DNA of 64,000 nt from Desulfatitalea sp. BRH_c12 (GTDB lineage: Bacteria; Desulfobacterota; Desulfobacteria; Desulfobacterales; Desulfosarcinaceae), in contig LADR01000024.1 of the NCBI GenBank assembly GCA_000961655.1, positions 62,001-126,000 on the forward strand. The letters are read 5' to 3'. Of this stretch, positions 17,668 through 26,485 are shown one piece after another. How positions within the stretch are numbered: position 1 is the first letter of the stretch; each line of letters begins with the position of its first letter. Below the pieces are notes generated by a model. The model was not told the origin of the DNA. It did not search any database and was given only the letters and a program-made list of their open reading frames with translations. The position numbers and the translations under genes were made by a program.

Positions 17668-18999
17668 TCAGGACAGGGTGCATCGCCCCTGCAAATGCAA
17701 TTGCAATATCTCTTCCAGTGCTTTCAGCGCCGTGCGCGATTCATGGGCCAGTGCCGGATCGGCCAGATCTGCTGGCGACAGTGTCTCGCGGTAGTGGGCA
17801 TGCACCCACGCCACCAGCGCGGCGTGTAACTGCTCGTCAAACAGGACGTGCGGATGGACGGCCGCCAGCTCCTCCGTCGTCAACACCACGCGCAGACGCA
17901 GGCAGGCGGGGCCGCCGCCGTTTTGCATGCTCTCGCGCACATCGAAGTAGTGGACAGCGGTCACGGGGGCGTCATCCGCCGTCAGCAGTGAATCCAGATA
18001 GGCTTTCACCGCAGCATTGCGCCGGCATTCCAGGGGCGCGATCAGAGCCATGCCGCCAGCCGGCAAAGTCACCAATTGCGCGTTGAACAGGTAGCTTTCA
18101 ACCGCTTGCGCCACACTCACCTGCGTGCGTTTTACGCACATCCGCTGCAGGTTGCGCCCCAGCATCCGCTCCAAGCGCGCGATCACCGCAGGCGTATCCA
18201 CAAACGCATCCTCATGATAAAGAAAGGCGGTTTCATTGGCCACCGATATCACGTCATTGTGAAACACGCCCTGGTCTATCACCGCCGGGTTTTGCTGCAC
18301 CAGAAGGACTTTTTCAGGGGCGAGCCGATGGCGGCGGCAAGTGGCCTCGCAGGCTTCTTTGGTCTGCCTGGCCGGATACCTGGCGGGCAGCCGGCCATCT
18401 TGCGCTGTGCGTCCATAGACCAGCATCTCCACTCCGGCCTCGCCGTGGCCGGGTGCAAAGCGCACATGATTGGCAGCCCCCTCGTCGGCGAATAGGGCCT
18501 GCCGCGGCAAGGGGCGGTGATGCACGAACCGCCTCGGATTGGCAAAAATCTGCCGCAGCACCTGTGCGGTACCAGCCGGCTCCAGTGAACGGTGCAGCGT
18601 GGTGGCCAGATTGGCCGGCGTAAAATGCACTCTGCCGTCCTGGGAATCCGCACTGGGCGTGACGGTGGCCGCATTGGCCGCCCACATGGCCGACGCCGAA
18701 TACGCATTGGCCAGCAGTTGCGGGTGGGCGGCGGCCTGATCAATGATTTGCTCTTCAGAGCCGTCAAAGCCAATCTGTCGCAGAAAGGAAAAATCCGGTC
18801 GCGGTTGCGGCGGCAGTACGCCCTGCTTCACACCCATCGCATGCAGCCGGTGCATCTTGGCCAGACCCTGCAGGGCGGCCGCTTTGGGTGAAGAGACGCT
18901 GCCGCGGTTTTTCTCCGAGGCCAGGTTGCCGAACGACAACCCGGCATAATTATGCGTTGGTCCGATAATCCCGTCAAAGTTGACCTCATAAGCGTTCAT
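17668..18999 (-). CDS. astB: N-succinylarginine dihydrolase
   Basis: A 443-residue AstB: starts MNAYEVNFDGIIGPTHNYAG as in the enterobacterial enzyme and ends with the catalytic Cys region FDVRESMQNGGGPACLRLRV; the conserved His lies in the preceding core. It converts N2-succinylarginine to N2-succinylornithine, two NH3 and CO2, the second step of the arginine succinyltransferase pathway. It is the last gene of the operon. An AAGGA site lies directly upstream of the ATG, 47 nt after the astD stop. Confidence 0.96.
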   Translation of the reverse strand: MNAYEVNFDGIIGPTHNYAGLSFGNLASEKNRGSVSSPKAAALQGLAKMHRLHAMGVKQGVLPPQPRPDFSFLRQIGFDGSEEQIIDQAAAHPQLLANAYSASAMWAANAATVTPSADSQDGRVHFTPANLATTLHRSLEPAGTAQVLRQIFANPRRFVHHRPLPRQALFADEGAANHVRFAPGHGEAGVEMLVYGRTAQDGRLPARYPARQTKEACEATCRRHRLAPEKVLLVQQNPAVIDQGVFHNDVISVANETAFLYHEDAFVDTPAVIARLERMLGRNLQRMCVKRTQVSVAQAVESYLFNAQLVTLPAGGMALIAPLECRRNAAVKAYLDSLLTADDAPVTAVHYFDVRESMQNGGGPACLRLRVVLTTEELAAVHPHVLFDEQLHAALVAWVHAHYRETLSPADLADPALAHESRTALKALEEILQLHLQGRCTLS

Positions 19000-19045
19000 T
19001 GTTTTCCTTCACTGATGTCCTGCTTAGCCCACAACCGTATTCCGT

Positions 19046-20482
19046 TTAACCCTCCAACCCCGGACTGGCCGTCTGAGGCATGCGCACCCTGTCGATTTCC
19101 ATTGACGCCACCGGATAGGCGCAGTAGTCGGCCGCATAGTAAGCGCTCGGCCGGTGGTTGCCCGACAGGCCGATGCCGCCGAATGGCGCTGTACTAGCCG
19201 CGCCGGTCGTCTGCCGGTTCCAGTTCACCAACCCGGCGCGTACCTGCCGGCGGAATCGTTCATACAGGTCTGCATGGTCGGTGAAAATGGCTGAGGTCAA
19301 GCCATAGGCCGTGCGATTGGCTTCGCTGATTGCCTGGTGAAAATCGGGCACGCGAATGATTTGCAGCAGCGGTCCGAAATGTTCCTTGTCCGGCCGCTGA
19401 TCCGCGTGGGTCATATCGATGATGCCGGGCGAAAGAAAGGGCCGTTTTTCCTTCAACTGTGTCATCGCCAGCAGGATGTCTCCACCTGCTGCTCTCATGT
19501 CCTGCTGGGCCTTGAGCAGTTTCTGCGCCTCGGGCATGCTGATGAGCGGCCCCATGAACGGTTGGGGGTGTTCGGTGTAGGCGCCTATGCGTATCCGGCG
19601 GGTCATTTCCAACAGCCTTTGCAAAAATGCATCGCCTTTTTCATCGTCGCAAACGATCACCCGGCGCGCGCAGGTGCAGCGCTGGCCGGTGGTGATGAAG
19701 GCCGACTGGACGGTCAGGTATGCCGCCGCTTTCAGATCTTCCACCGCCCACACCAGCAGCGGGTTGTTGCCGCCCATTTCCAAGGCCAGGATCTTTTCGG
19801 GCCGGCCGCCGAATTGTGCATGCAATCTTTGGCCGGTCTCGGAACTGCCGGTGAAAAACAGGCCGTCCACCTGCGGATCGGCCACCAGGGCGGCGCCGAC
19901 CTCTCCGGCGCCCTGCACCACGTTCAACACACCTTCGGGCAGGCCTGCCGCCTGCCAGCACCGTACGGTCTCCTCGGCCACCAGGGGGGTCAGTTCACTG
20001 GGTTTGAACACGACCGTGTTGCCCGCCAACAGGGCCGGAACGATATGCCCGTTGGGCAAGTGGCCGGGAAAATTATAGGGCCCGAGCACGGCCACGACGC
20101 CATGCGGGCGGTGCCGCACCACACTGCGTACACCGCCGACCATGTCTTCGCGTCTGCCCGTGCGTTCAGCATAGGCCTTGGCCGAAATCGTTGTTTTGGC
20201 GATCATGGCCGCTACTTCCGTGCGCGCATCCCAGAGCACCTTGCCGGTTTCCCTGGCAATGGTCACGGCTATACGTTCTTTGTTCTTCTCCAGGAGGTCG
20301 CCGAATCGAGCGATCACCTCCAGACGGTTCATCACCGTTTTGGTGCCCCAGTCGAAAAATGCGCGGCGCGCGTTGCGTACGGCCGCCGCCACCTCGGTGG
20401 GGCTGGCCGCAGGGCCTTCCCAGATCACCTCTCCGCTGGCCGGATCGGTCGATCGGATTGTCTTGGCGATTGTCTTTGGCAT
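19046..20482 (-). CDS. astD: Succinylglutamate-semialdehyde dehydrogenase
   Basis: A 478-residue aldehyde dehydrogenase family enzyme. It shows GPYNFPGHLPNGHIVPALLA, the NAD-site loop FFTGSSETG, the general-base Glu in LALEMGGNNPLL and the nucleophilic Cys in TTGQRCTCARR, all as in AstD. It oxidises N-succinylglutamate semialdehyde to N-succinylglutamate. The start could be the ATG at 20482 or the GTG one codon earlier (20485), since both sit immediately behind the astA stop; the ATG is chosen. The tight spacing indicates coupled translation with astA. Confidence 0.95.
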   Translation of the reverse strand: MPKTIAKTIRSTDPASGEVIWEGPAASPTEVAAAVRNARRAFFDWGTKTVMNRLEVIARFGDLLEKNKERIAVTIARETGKVLWDARTEVAAMIAKTTISAKAYAERTGRREDMVGGVRSVVRHRPHGVVAVLGPYNFPGHLPNGHIVPALLAGNTVVFKPSELTPLVAEETVRCWQAAGLPEGVLNVVQGAGEVGAALVADPQVDGLFFTGSSETGQRLHAQFGGRPEKILALEMGGNNPLLVWAVEDLKAAAYLTVQSAFITTGQRCTCARRVIVCDDEKGDAFLQRLLEMTRRIRIGAYTEHPQPFMGPLISMPEAQKLLKAQQDMRAAGGDILLAMTQLKEKRPFLSPGIIDMTHADQRPDKEHFGPLLQIIRVPDFHQAISEANRTAYGLTSAIFTDHADLYERFRRQVRAGLVNWNRQTTGAASTAPFGGIGLSGNHRPSAYYAADYCAYPVASMEIDRVRMPQTASPGLEG

Positions 20483-20485
20483 CAC

Positions 20486-21553
20486 TCATCTTTCACACAC
20501 GCCGGCCTGCACCGGCACTTTGGGGGGTGGGAACTGGGGTGCAAAGCGGACGTGAGCGCCTTTTTCTACGCGCAGGCGCTGCGCTGTTTCCGGCGACAGG
20601 GCCACGCTGCCGTCCGTATTCTGCTGCAATTCGTCGAGCACGAATCGAAGGTCATGCAGGATCGTGTTGCCGATCATGAAACGTTCATCCGACTGCACTT
20701 GCCCCACGGCGGCCACTTCGGCCCTTTGGCTGCCGCACACGGTGGCGATGCGCATACGTTCGGCTTGCAGGGTCGGCCCCGCATCGAACACATCCACATA
20801 ATCCTCGTGATAAAAGCCTTCTTCTATCAATATGCGCGCCGCTGGTTCAGACGGCGGATAAATCCGGCCGATAACGGCCTGTGCCGCCGGCGGCAACAAG
20901 GTCACGTAAATGGGGTAGCGGGGCATCAGATCGGAGATGAACTGGTTGCCCTTGGTGGCATTGATATAATCGGCCTGGTGGTATGGCATCTGGAAAAAAT
21001 GCCGCGCCAGGTTGTTGTAAAACGGGGAATCTCCGCCAGGCTCCTGTACGCCGCGTATTTCGGAAATCACAGTCTCGGAGAACAGGTCGGGAAACTCCGC
21101 CATCATGAGGAAACGGCAACGCGACAGAAACCGCCCCAGAGCACTGCGGCGATACTCCGCGTGCAGAAACAGCGAGCCGATCTCGGTTGCACCGGTGAAG
21201 TCGTTGACCATGTGCAGTACCTTCTGGCGCGAATAGATGCCAAGATCGGCGTTGGCCTGCACGAGGGTCGACAGCTTGTAGCTGTAGAACGGATTGAACA
21301 ACCCCACATGGGCCTTGATGCCGGTGGTCCCCACGATACGGCCTGAGCCCAGGTCTTCGAGCACGAACAGAAAAGTATGCTCGTCGGGCCGCGGCGGCGT
21401 GCCGGCGAAACTATCCACCGCGTGCGCGATCTTGCGGTGCATGACCTTGTCATCCTGGGGCAGCGACGTCATCCCGAAACCCGCCAGCTTGGCCAGCTCC
21501 ATCAAGGGGGCATGGTCATTCAACGTGACCGGGCGTAATACCAGTGTCTTCAT
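20486..21553 (-). CDS. astA: Arginine N-succinyltransferase
   Basis: A 355-residue AstA of the GNAT-like AstA family: LRPVTLNDHAPLMELAK at the N-terminus, GTPPRPDEHTFLFVLEDL, and FYSYKLSTLVQANADLGIYS are hallmarks. It transfers the succinyl group of succinyl-CoA to arginine and so commits arginine to the AST pathway. One nucleotide separates it from the upstream M20 gene, and its binding site GGAGCGA lies inside that gene, so the two are probably translated together. A single copy is present, not the two-subunit (AruF/AruG) form of Pseudomonas. Confidence 0.96.
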   Translation of the reverse strand: MKTLVLRPVTLNDHAPLMELAKLAGFGMTSLPQDDKVMHRKIAHAVDSFAGTPPRPDEHTFLFVLEDLGSGRIVGTTGIKAHVGLFNPFYSYKLSTLVQANADLGIYSRQKVLHMVNDFTGATEIGSLFLHAEYRRSALGRFLSRCRFLMMAEFPDLFSETVISEIRGVQEPGGDSPFYNNLARHFFQMPYHQADYINATKGNQFISDLMPRYPIYVTLLPPAAQAVIGRIYPPSEPAARILIEEGFYHEDYVDVFDAGPTLQAERMRIATVCGSQRAEVAAVGQVQSDERFMIGNTILHDLRFVLDELQQNTDGSVALSPETAQRLRVEKGAHVRFAPQFPPPKVPVQAGVCER

Positions 21554-21554
21554 T

Positions 21555-22763
21555 TTACAATCGCTCCTCTCCGCTGGCCAACCGCATCAGCAGCAGCGCA
21601 CTGATTTTGGCACGTTCGGCCAGACTGTCGAGCAGGGCATATTCGCGATCGCTGTGCAGATTGCCGCCGCGCACACCCAGTGTGTCCACATTGGGCAGGC
21701 CTGCCGCGGCCAGATTATTGCCATCGCAGCACCCGCCCGTCGCCTGCCAGGTCAGCGGAACCCCCAGCATGTGCCCGCATGCCGCCACCGCCGCGAACAA
21801 CTTTTCATTCGCAGGGCTGATCGGTTTGGGCGGGCGCGCAAAACGGCCGTGTCGCTGCAGGGTGATGCCGTCCCGCTCGAGAAACAGGTGGTCCAGCCGG
21901 TCCAGTTTTTCTTCGAGCCATTGCTGGTCTGTCACTGTCGATACGCGCACGTTGAAGCGCAGAATCGCCAGATCGGGCACCATGTTCACTGCCCCGCCGC
22001 CCGCCACCTGGCCGGGATTGATGGTAACCCCCTCGCGCAAATGGTTCAGTGCAAACAGCGCTTGCGTATATTCTGCCAGCGCGACGATGGCGTTGCGTCC
22101 AGCATGGAAATCGCGACCGGCGTGCGCCGCCCGCCCGCGCAGCACGACCGTAAAGTTGCCACTGCCCTTGCGTGCGCCGGCGAGTGTGCCGTCGGCCAGC
22201 GCCGGTTCATACAGCAAGCCCACCTGGTTCCGCCGGGCACACGCTGCCAGCAACCGCGCCGAACCGGGCGATCCGATTTCCTCATCCGGGTTGATCACGA
22301 CTTCCCATCCGATCCCCGCCGCGTAAGGGCTGCGCTCGAGGGCCTGCAAAGCCGTCAGCATGACCACCAGCCCGCCTTTGAGGTCTGCCGCGCCGGGGCC
22401 GTTCAAGCGGCCGTTTTGACGGCGTGGTTCCTGGAAAGGGTGATCCTTGCCGAATACCGTATCCATATGGCCTCCGAGAAACACTTTCAGGGAGGCCTCC
22501 GGCCGTTTGACCAGGTGCAATACTTTGCCGAGCTGAAGTGCCTGCAGGTTACCGGCCTCATCGACATGGTCCACAGGATCGCATTCGAGTACTTCCATCG
22601 TGCCCCCGAGCACGGAGAACGCCTCCTGCAGCGCCGATAGCATGCGCGCCAATCCCTCCCGATGGGTAGTGCCTGAATTGATGCGCGACCAGGCCGCCAG
22701 GCGCTGCGCCATTGGCGACTGTTGCTGCTCGATCCAATCGAGATATGGGTGATAACGGTTCAT
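21555..22763 (-). CDS. M20-family metallohydrolase, candidate succinylglutamate desuccinylase
   Basis: A 402-residue M20 peptidase/deacylase of the carboxypeptidase G2 type. Metal and catalytic residues are in place: His99 and Asp101 (GGHMDTV), Asp127 (GPGAADLKGG), Glu161-Glu162 (NPDEEIG), Glu186 and a C-terminal His in GGNLHSD; the dimerisation insert contains GRAAHAGRDFHAGRNAI. It lies inside the AST operon between astC and astA, in the place where astE would be expected, and no astE-like (M14-fold) gene is in the cluster. Related M20 enzymes (DapE, ArgE) remove succinyl or acetyl groups from amino acids, so hydrolysis of N-succinylglutamate to glutamate and succinate is a strong inference. 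No signal peptide is seen. Confidence 0.85.
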   Translation of the reverse strand: MNRYHPYLDWIEQQQSPMAQRLAAWSRINSGTTHREGLARMLSALQEAFSVLGGTMEVLECDPVDHVDEAGNLQALQLGKVLHLVKRPEASLKVFLGGHMDTVFGKDHPFQEPRRQNGRLNGPGAADLKGGLVVMLTALQALERSPYAAGIGWEVVINPDEEIGSPGSARLLAACARRNQVGLLYEPALADGTLAGARKGSGNFTVVLRGRAAHAGRDFHAGRNAIVALAEYTQALFALNHLREGVTINPGQVAGGGAVNMVPDLAILRFNVRVSTVTDQQWLEEKLDRLDHLFLERDGITLQRHGRFARPPKPISPANEKLFAAVAACGHMLGVPLTWQATGGCCDGNNLAAAGLPNVDTLGVRGGNLHSDREYALLDSLAERAKISALLLMRLASGEERL

Positions 22764-22816
22764 AAGCCGTCTCTTCCCGGATCATCGGCTTATGAAAGCC
22801 GAAAGGTGACTTAAAT

Positions 22817-24073
22817 CTATGTATTGCGCACAAACTCCGCAATGGCCGACCGCAGACGCGTCATTCCCTCTGCGAGATCGTCGGCAGTGATGGTGAGCGG
22901 CGGTAGAAAGCGAACCACGTCAGGGCCGGCCTGCAGCACAAGGACGCCATGTTTGCGGGCGATTTCCATCAGGTCGCCGGAGCGCCCCTGGTAAAAATCG
23001 TCGAGCACAGCGCCGATCATGAGCCCGCGCCCGCGCACTTGTGCGAAGATCGCATGGTCATCGTTGATCCTTTTCAGGGCGCTGTGTAATTGGAGGCCTC
23101 GGGCGTGCACATTGGCCATTACTGCCGGGTCGCACACGTGCCGCAAGACCACCCGTGCTGCCGCGCAGGCCATGGGATTGCCGCCGAAGGTCGATCCGTG
23201 GGAGCCGAACTGCAGCACCTCCGCGACTTTAGCGCCGGCCAGCATCGCACCGATCGGAAATCCGCCGCCCAGGCCCTTGGCGCTTGTCAGAATGTCGGGC
23301 TTTACGCCCTCTTCCCACATATGGCACCACAGCTTGCCCGTGCGGCCCATGCCGCATTGGACCTCGTCCACTACCAAAAGGGCATCACGGCGGTCGCAAA
23401 GCGCTCGCACGAATTTCAAAAATCCCGGTTTGGCGGGTATCACGCCACCTTCGCCCTGTACCGGTTCGAGCATCACTGCCGCGGTTTTGGGTGACATCCG
23501 ATTTTCCAGGGCGGCTTCGTCGTTGAAAGCCTCGCAATGCACGAATCCCTCTGGCAAGGGTTCGAAACCATCCTGGTATTTCGGTTGTGCCGTGGCCGTC
23601 ACCGTGGCCAGGGTCCGGCCGTGGAACGCCCCCTTGAAGGTGATGATTTCGCGTTCCCGTGGACTTTTGCCGCGCTGCGCCGCCCATTTGCGGACCAGCT
23701 TGATGGCTGCTTCGTTGGCCTCGCTGCCGGAATTGCAAAAGAACACCCGGGTGGCAAACGCTGATGACGTTACCAGTTCCTGGGCCAGTTTTACCGCGGG
23801 TTCGGTGAAGTAAATGTTGCTGGTATGCCACAAGCGGCGCGCCTGCGCGGTCAGTGCGTCGACCAGGGCCGGATGCTGATGCCCCAGCGTATTGACGCCG
23901 ATGCCCGCGCCAAGGTCTATGTGATCATGGCCTTCAAGATCGAACAGCTTTGAACCTTTCCCGTGAGCGATGATGGCATGCCGGGGTTTGTAGTTGGGTA
24001 CATAATAGCGATACCCGGCCGCGACCAGCGCTTTGGTTCGTGAATTGGTGCGATCATCGTCATTGCGGTCCAT
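22817..24073 (-). CDS. astC: Succinylornithine/acetylornithine aminotransferase
   Basis: A 418-residue class III PLP aminotransferase. It has the PLP-phosphate loop CNSGSEANEAAIKLVR (113-128), HGRTLATV, the DEVQCGMGRTG segment with Asp236, and the Schiff-base Lys266 in SAKGLGGGFPIGAM. By family it could be ArgD, AstC or a related omega-aminotransferase. As the first gene of the AST operon it should convert N2-succinylornithine and 2-oxoglutarate to succinylglutamate semialdehyde and glutamate. GGAGGACGC before the ATG at 24073 is a strong binding site; an upstream ATG at 24118 is less likely. Confidence 0.88.
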   Translation of the reverse strand: MDRNDDDRTNSRTKALVAAGYRYYVPNYKPRHAIIAHGKGSKLFDLEGHDHIDLGAGIGVNTLGHQHPALVDALTAQARRLWHTSNIYFTEPAVKLAQELVTSSAFATRVFFCNSGSEANEAAIKLVRKWAAQRGKSPREREIITFKGAFHGRTLATVTATAQPKYQDGFEPLPEGFVHCEAFNDEAALENRMSPKTAAVMLEPVQGEGGVIPAKPGFLKFVRALCDRRDALLVVDEVQCGMGRTGKLWCHMWEEGVKPDILTSAKGLGGGFPIGAMLAGAKVAEVLQFGSHGSTFGGNPMACAAARVVLRHVCDPAVMANVHARGLQLHSALKRINDDHAIFAQVRGRGLMIGAVLDDFYQGRSGDLMEIARKHGVLVLQAGPDVVRFLPPLTITADDLAEGMTRLRSAIAEFVRNT

Positions 24074-24260
24074 GCGTCCTCCTATGGCTACGATTTCGCC
24101 AGGCTGCGATCCACACATAAGATAAGCTTTGTACGCGTCTTTTCATTGTCCGCAAGGCCACAAAGAAGATAGGCGGCGATGTCACGCAAGCGTTCGCGAT
24201 TTCATGCGCATGACGGATGCTTTAGGCGGGGGGGCAAGGGGCACACACAGATGTGAGGAA

Positions 24261-24291
24261 AGGGAAAACCCCGCGCGGCCCAAAGGCCGCA
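24261..24291 (-). terminator. Likely terminator of the tmc transcript
   Basis: GCGGCC (24275-24280) and GGCCGC (24285-24290) form a hairpin with a 4-nt loop. Read on the minus strand it is followed by GCGGGG and TTTT before CCC. It lies 18 nt after the stop of the CheY-like gene, the last of the tmc group, and before the astC start region. The U-tract is short and offset, so termination may be partial. Confidence 0.45.
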
Positions 24292-24308
24292 CGACTCATT
24301 GACGCAGG

Positions 24309-24659
24309 TTAGCCGATCGTGCGTTTGACGATGCCGAGCACTTTGTCGGGGTCGAACGGCTTGGGGATAAACCCGACCGCGTCCTTGATGGCATGATCGC
24401 CATCGATGCCGCTGATGACCAGCACCGGCGTGTCGCGCAGGTCCTTATCCTGACGCAGTTTGCGATAGAAGCGCGGCCCCCAGTCGCCCGGCATTTGCAG
24501 ATCCAGCGTGATCAGGTCCGGCTTTTCTGATCGTACCCGCTGCAGTCCTTCCATGCTGCTCGAGGCGGTGCAGACCGCATACCCGTTGTCTTCCAACAGC
24601 GCCTGCAGATATCTGACAATGACCGGATCGTCATCGATGACCAATATTTTCTTTGTCAT
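24309..24659 (-). CDS. Single-domain response regulator (CheY-like)
   Basis: A 116-residue receiver domain without output domain. The acidic pair Asp10-Asp11, phosphorylatable Asp53 (LDLQMPG) and the Lys of FIPKPFDPDK are present. GGAGGGATCTCC precedes the ATG at 24659 at good spacing. It follows tmcA by 16 nt and is probably the last gene of the tmc operon, so it may relay signals from one of the three kinases nearby to an unknown target. In Desulfovibrio vulgaris the tmc genes also lie beside response-regulator genes, which supports a link. Confidence 0.9.
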   Translation of the reverse strand: MTKKILVIDDDPVIVRYLQALLEDNGYAVCTASSSMEGLQRVRSEKPDLITLDLQMPGDWGPRFYRKLRQDKDLRDTPVLVISGIDGDHAIKDAVGFIPKPFDPDKVLGIVKRTIG

Positions 24660-24675
24660 GGAGATCCCTCCACTT

Positions 24676-25071
24676 TCATTTTTTGACATGGCACTCCCCG
24701 CATGTCACAGGCCCTGTCCGCTGCTGCAGGTGGCACCCCTTGCAGTTCCAGTGAAAGGCCTTGCGTAAGCCGGGCACGGTGCCCTTGTCTTCCTGTGCGT
24801 GGCAATCGGCGCAGCTTTGATCTTCGGATGATTCGTCTTCTATTTTACGGCCGTTGTCATCGAATAGATGGTGACAGCGGGCACAATCGTCGATGCCGGC
24901 GGTGTCATTGTGATCGTCGTGGGCAAACACGGCCGGCGGGCGTATAGGGCAGTCGAAGGCGCTGCTGTCCACCGCACGCATATCCTCCTGCGAGTAGACA
25001 TTCATTGCCGGCAAAACCATGACCGTCAGCAGCAGCAAAACGAAGACACCTGTTTTTACCATCTTGCTCAC
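24676..25071 (-). CDS. tmcA: Type II tetrahaem cytochrome c3 (TmcA)
   Basis: A 131-residue protein with a signal peptide (cleavage likely near residue 27) and four CxxCH haem motifs: CARCH (63), CADCH (87), CKGCH (110) and CGECH (124). The spacing fits class III cytochrome c3. The mature chain is acidic in the middle, as in TmcA, the type II (acidic) cytochrome c3 that takes electrons from the periplasmic c3/hydrogenase pool. The start is a GTG at 25071 with AAGGA about 10 nt upstream; the ATG at 25062 is an alternative. It directly follows tmcB (15 nt). Confidence 0.9.
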   Translation of the reverse strand: MSKMVKTGVFVLLLLTVMVLPAMNVYSQEDMRAVDSSAFDCPIRPPAVFAHDDHNDTAGIDDCARCHHLFDDNGRKIEDESSEDQSCADCHAQEDKGTVPGLRKAFHWNCKGCHLQQRTGPVTCGECHVKK

Positions 25072-25086
25072 CCCGTGTTGTTCCTT

Positions 25087-26427
25087 CTATTCGGACCCGT
25101 CCGGTTTTTCCATGCATTCATAGATGATATCGCTGAAGAATTTGATCTCCAGATCGATGCCATGATGATGGACGATGTCATGTAGACCGCTGTGGCAATT
25201 ATGACAGGGCGCGATCAATGTGTGGGCGCCACGGCTTTTGGCATCGAAGAGTTGTTCGGCCTTGACGCGGTTGCCGGCCACGCGCGCGTTTTTATACGGA
25301 GGTCCGCAGTTGATGACGCCACCGCCGGCCCCGCAGCAATAATTGTGTTCGCGGTTGGGGTGCATTTCGATCAAATTATCGCAAAGTTGATGGACCACGT
25401 AGCGCGCTTTTTCATGTAAGCCGCCGCCGCGCACCACATTGCAGGGATCGTGCAGGGTTACCGGATGGCTGTATTTGCGTGCGATTCTGAGTTTGCCGGT
25501 TTTGAGCAAATCGTAGTAGAACGCAATGGCGTGGACAATCGGCACCGGCGGTTGCGCCCAGCCCAGCCAGCGGTTGCCGGTGTCGTACACCGAACGGAAG
25601 GCATGGCCGCACTCGCCCATCACGATCTTTTTGACTCTCAACCGTGTAGCGGCTTCGAAATGGGTTCGCTTGATGCGTCCCATGATTTCATAGTCACCGG
25701 TGAACATGGCCATATCGCTGTTGTCCCAGCCGATGTCGGAGGGCATGGTCCAGTCGACGCCCGCCACGTGCATGATGGCGGCGGCCTGGTAAATCAGCTG
25801 TGCCTGGAATTTGGGTTCGGGAGCGATAACCGAATACATGATCTCGGCCCCCTCCTTATCCAAGGGGATGCGCAGCGAGGGAATTTCGGCGCGCGCCTCG
25901 TCTTCCTGCCATTGCAGGGTGTCGATCCATTCGTCCTCTTTGACCCACATCTGGTTCATGGTGCTTGCATGGCTGTGGGCGGTATCCTGCAGGTAAAGCG
26001 GCGTGGCGCCCAACTTATGGATGATGCGGCGCACCACGGTCATGAGATAGGCGATATCGATGCCGAACGGGCAGAAGGCAACACAGCGCTTGCACAGGTT
26101 GCACTCGGTATGCGCAATGCGGACGGCCCTGCGGATGAAATCCGTATCCACTCGGCCTTTGTTTTTGACCATTGGCCAAACGGTCTGCTTTACTTTGCCG
26201 ACCGGCGAATAGTGGGGGTCTCTGTCTCTGGAAAGAAAAAATTGGCAGGCTTCCGAGCAGAGTCCGCAATGGATGCAGGTGTCCATATAGGCCTTGAAGC
26301 GCGCGCCGGTTTCGCCTTTTAAAACGCTGTTGATGACCGCCTGGATCTTCTCCGGCGTGAGTCGGGACAGAGCCGCCTCGACCCCGTCATCCATAATTTC
26401 GGAAGGTTCTTTATGGCGTTCGTTCAT
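25087..26427 (-). CDS. tmcB: TmcB, cytoplasmic CCG-domain iron-sulfur protein
   Basis: A 446-residue HdrD-like protein. Two 4Fe-4S ferredoxin sites lie in the first third (CIHCGLCSEAC and CNLCKRCVAFCPFG) and the CCG-type Cys-rich domain in the C-terminal third (HDPCN, YCCGAGGG, PCHNCHSG), which in HdrB/D-type proteins binds a non-cubane iron-sulfur cluster. It has no membrane segment and no signal. TmcB should receive electrons from the membrane cytochrome TmcC and pass them to a cytoplasmic partner of sulfite reduction. It resembles HmcF at 33614-34996 along the whole length. It lies between tmcC and tmcA. Confidence 0.9.
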   Translation of the reverse strand: MNERHKEPSEIMDDGVEAALSRLTPEKIQAVINSVLKGETGARFKAYMDTCIHCGLCSEACQFFLSRDRDPHYSPVGKVKQTVWPMVKNKGRVDTDFIRRAVRIAHTECNLCKRCVAFCPFGIDIAYLMTVVRRIIHKLGATPLYLQDTAHSHASTMNQMWVKEDEWIDTLQWQEDEARAEIPSLRIPLDKEGAEIMYSVIAPEPKFQAQLIYQAAAIMHVAGVDWTMPSDIGWDNSDMAMFTGDYEIMGRIKRTHFEAATRLRVKKIVMGECGHAFRSVYDTGNRWLGWAQPPVPIVHAIAFYYDLLKTGKLRIARKYSHPVTLHDPCNVVRGGGLHEKARYVVHQLCDNLIEMHPNREHNYCCGAGGGVINCGPPYKNARVAGNRVKAEQLFDAKSRGAHTLIAPCHNCHSGLHDIVHHHGIDLEIKFFSDIIYECMEKPDGSE

Positions 26428-26485
26428 GGTTTTTCCTGACGATTGCTTCGCATATTGGATATCTTTTCACTGATTTTATTCGAGG

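Noticed and set aside
19337-21346. 669-codon plus-strand frame
   Set aside because: It covers astD and astA on the opposite strand; a His/Arg-rich shadow without domains.
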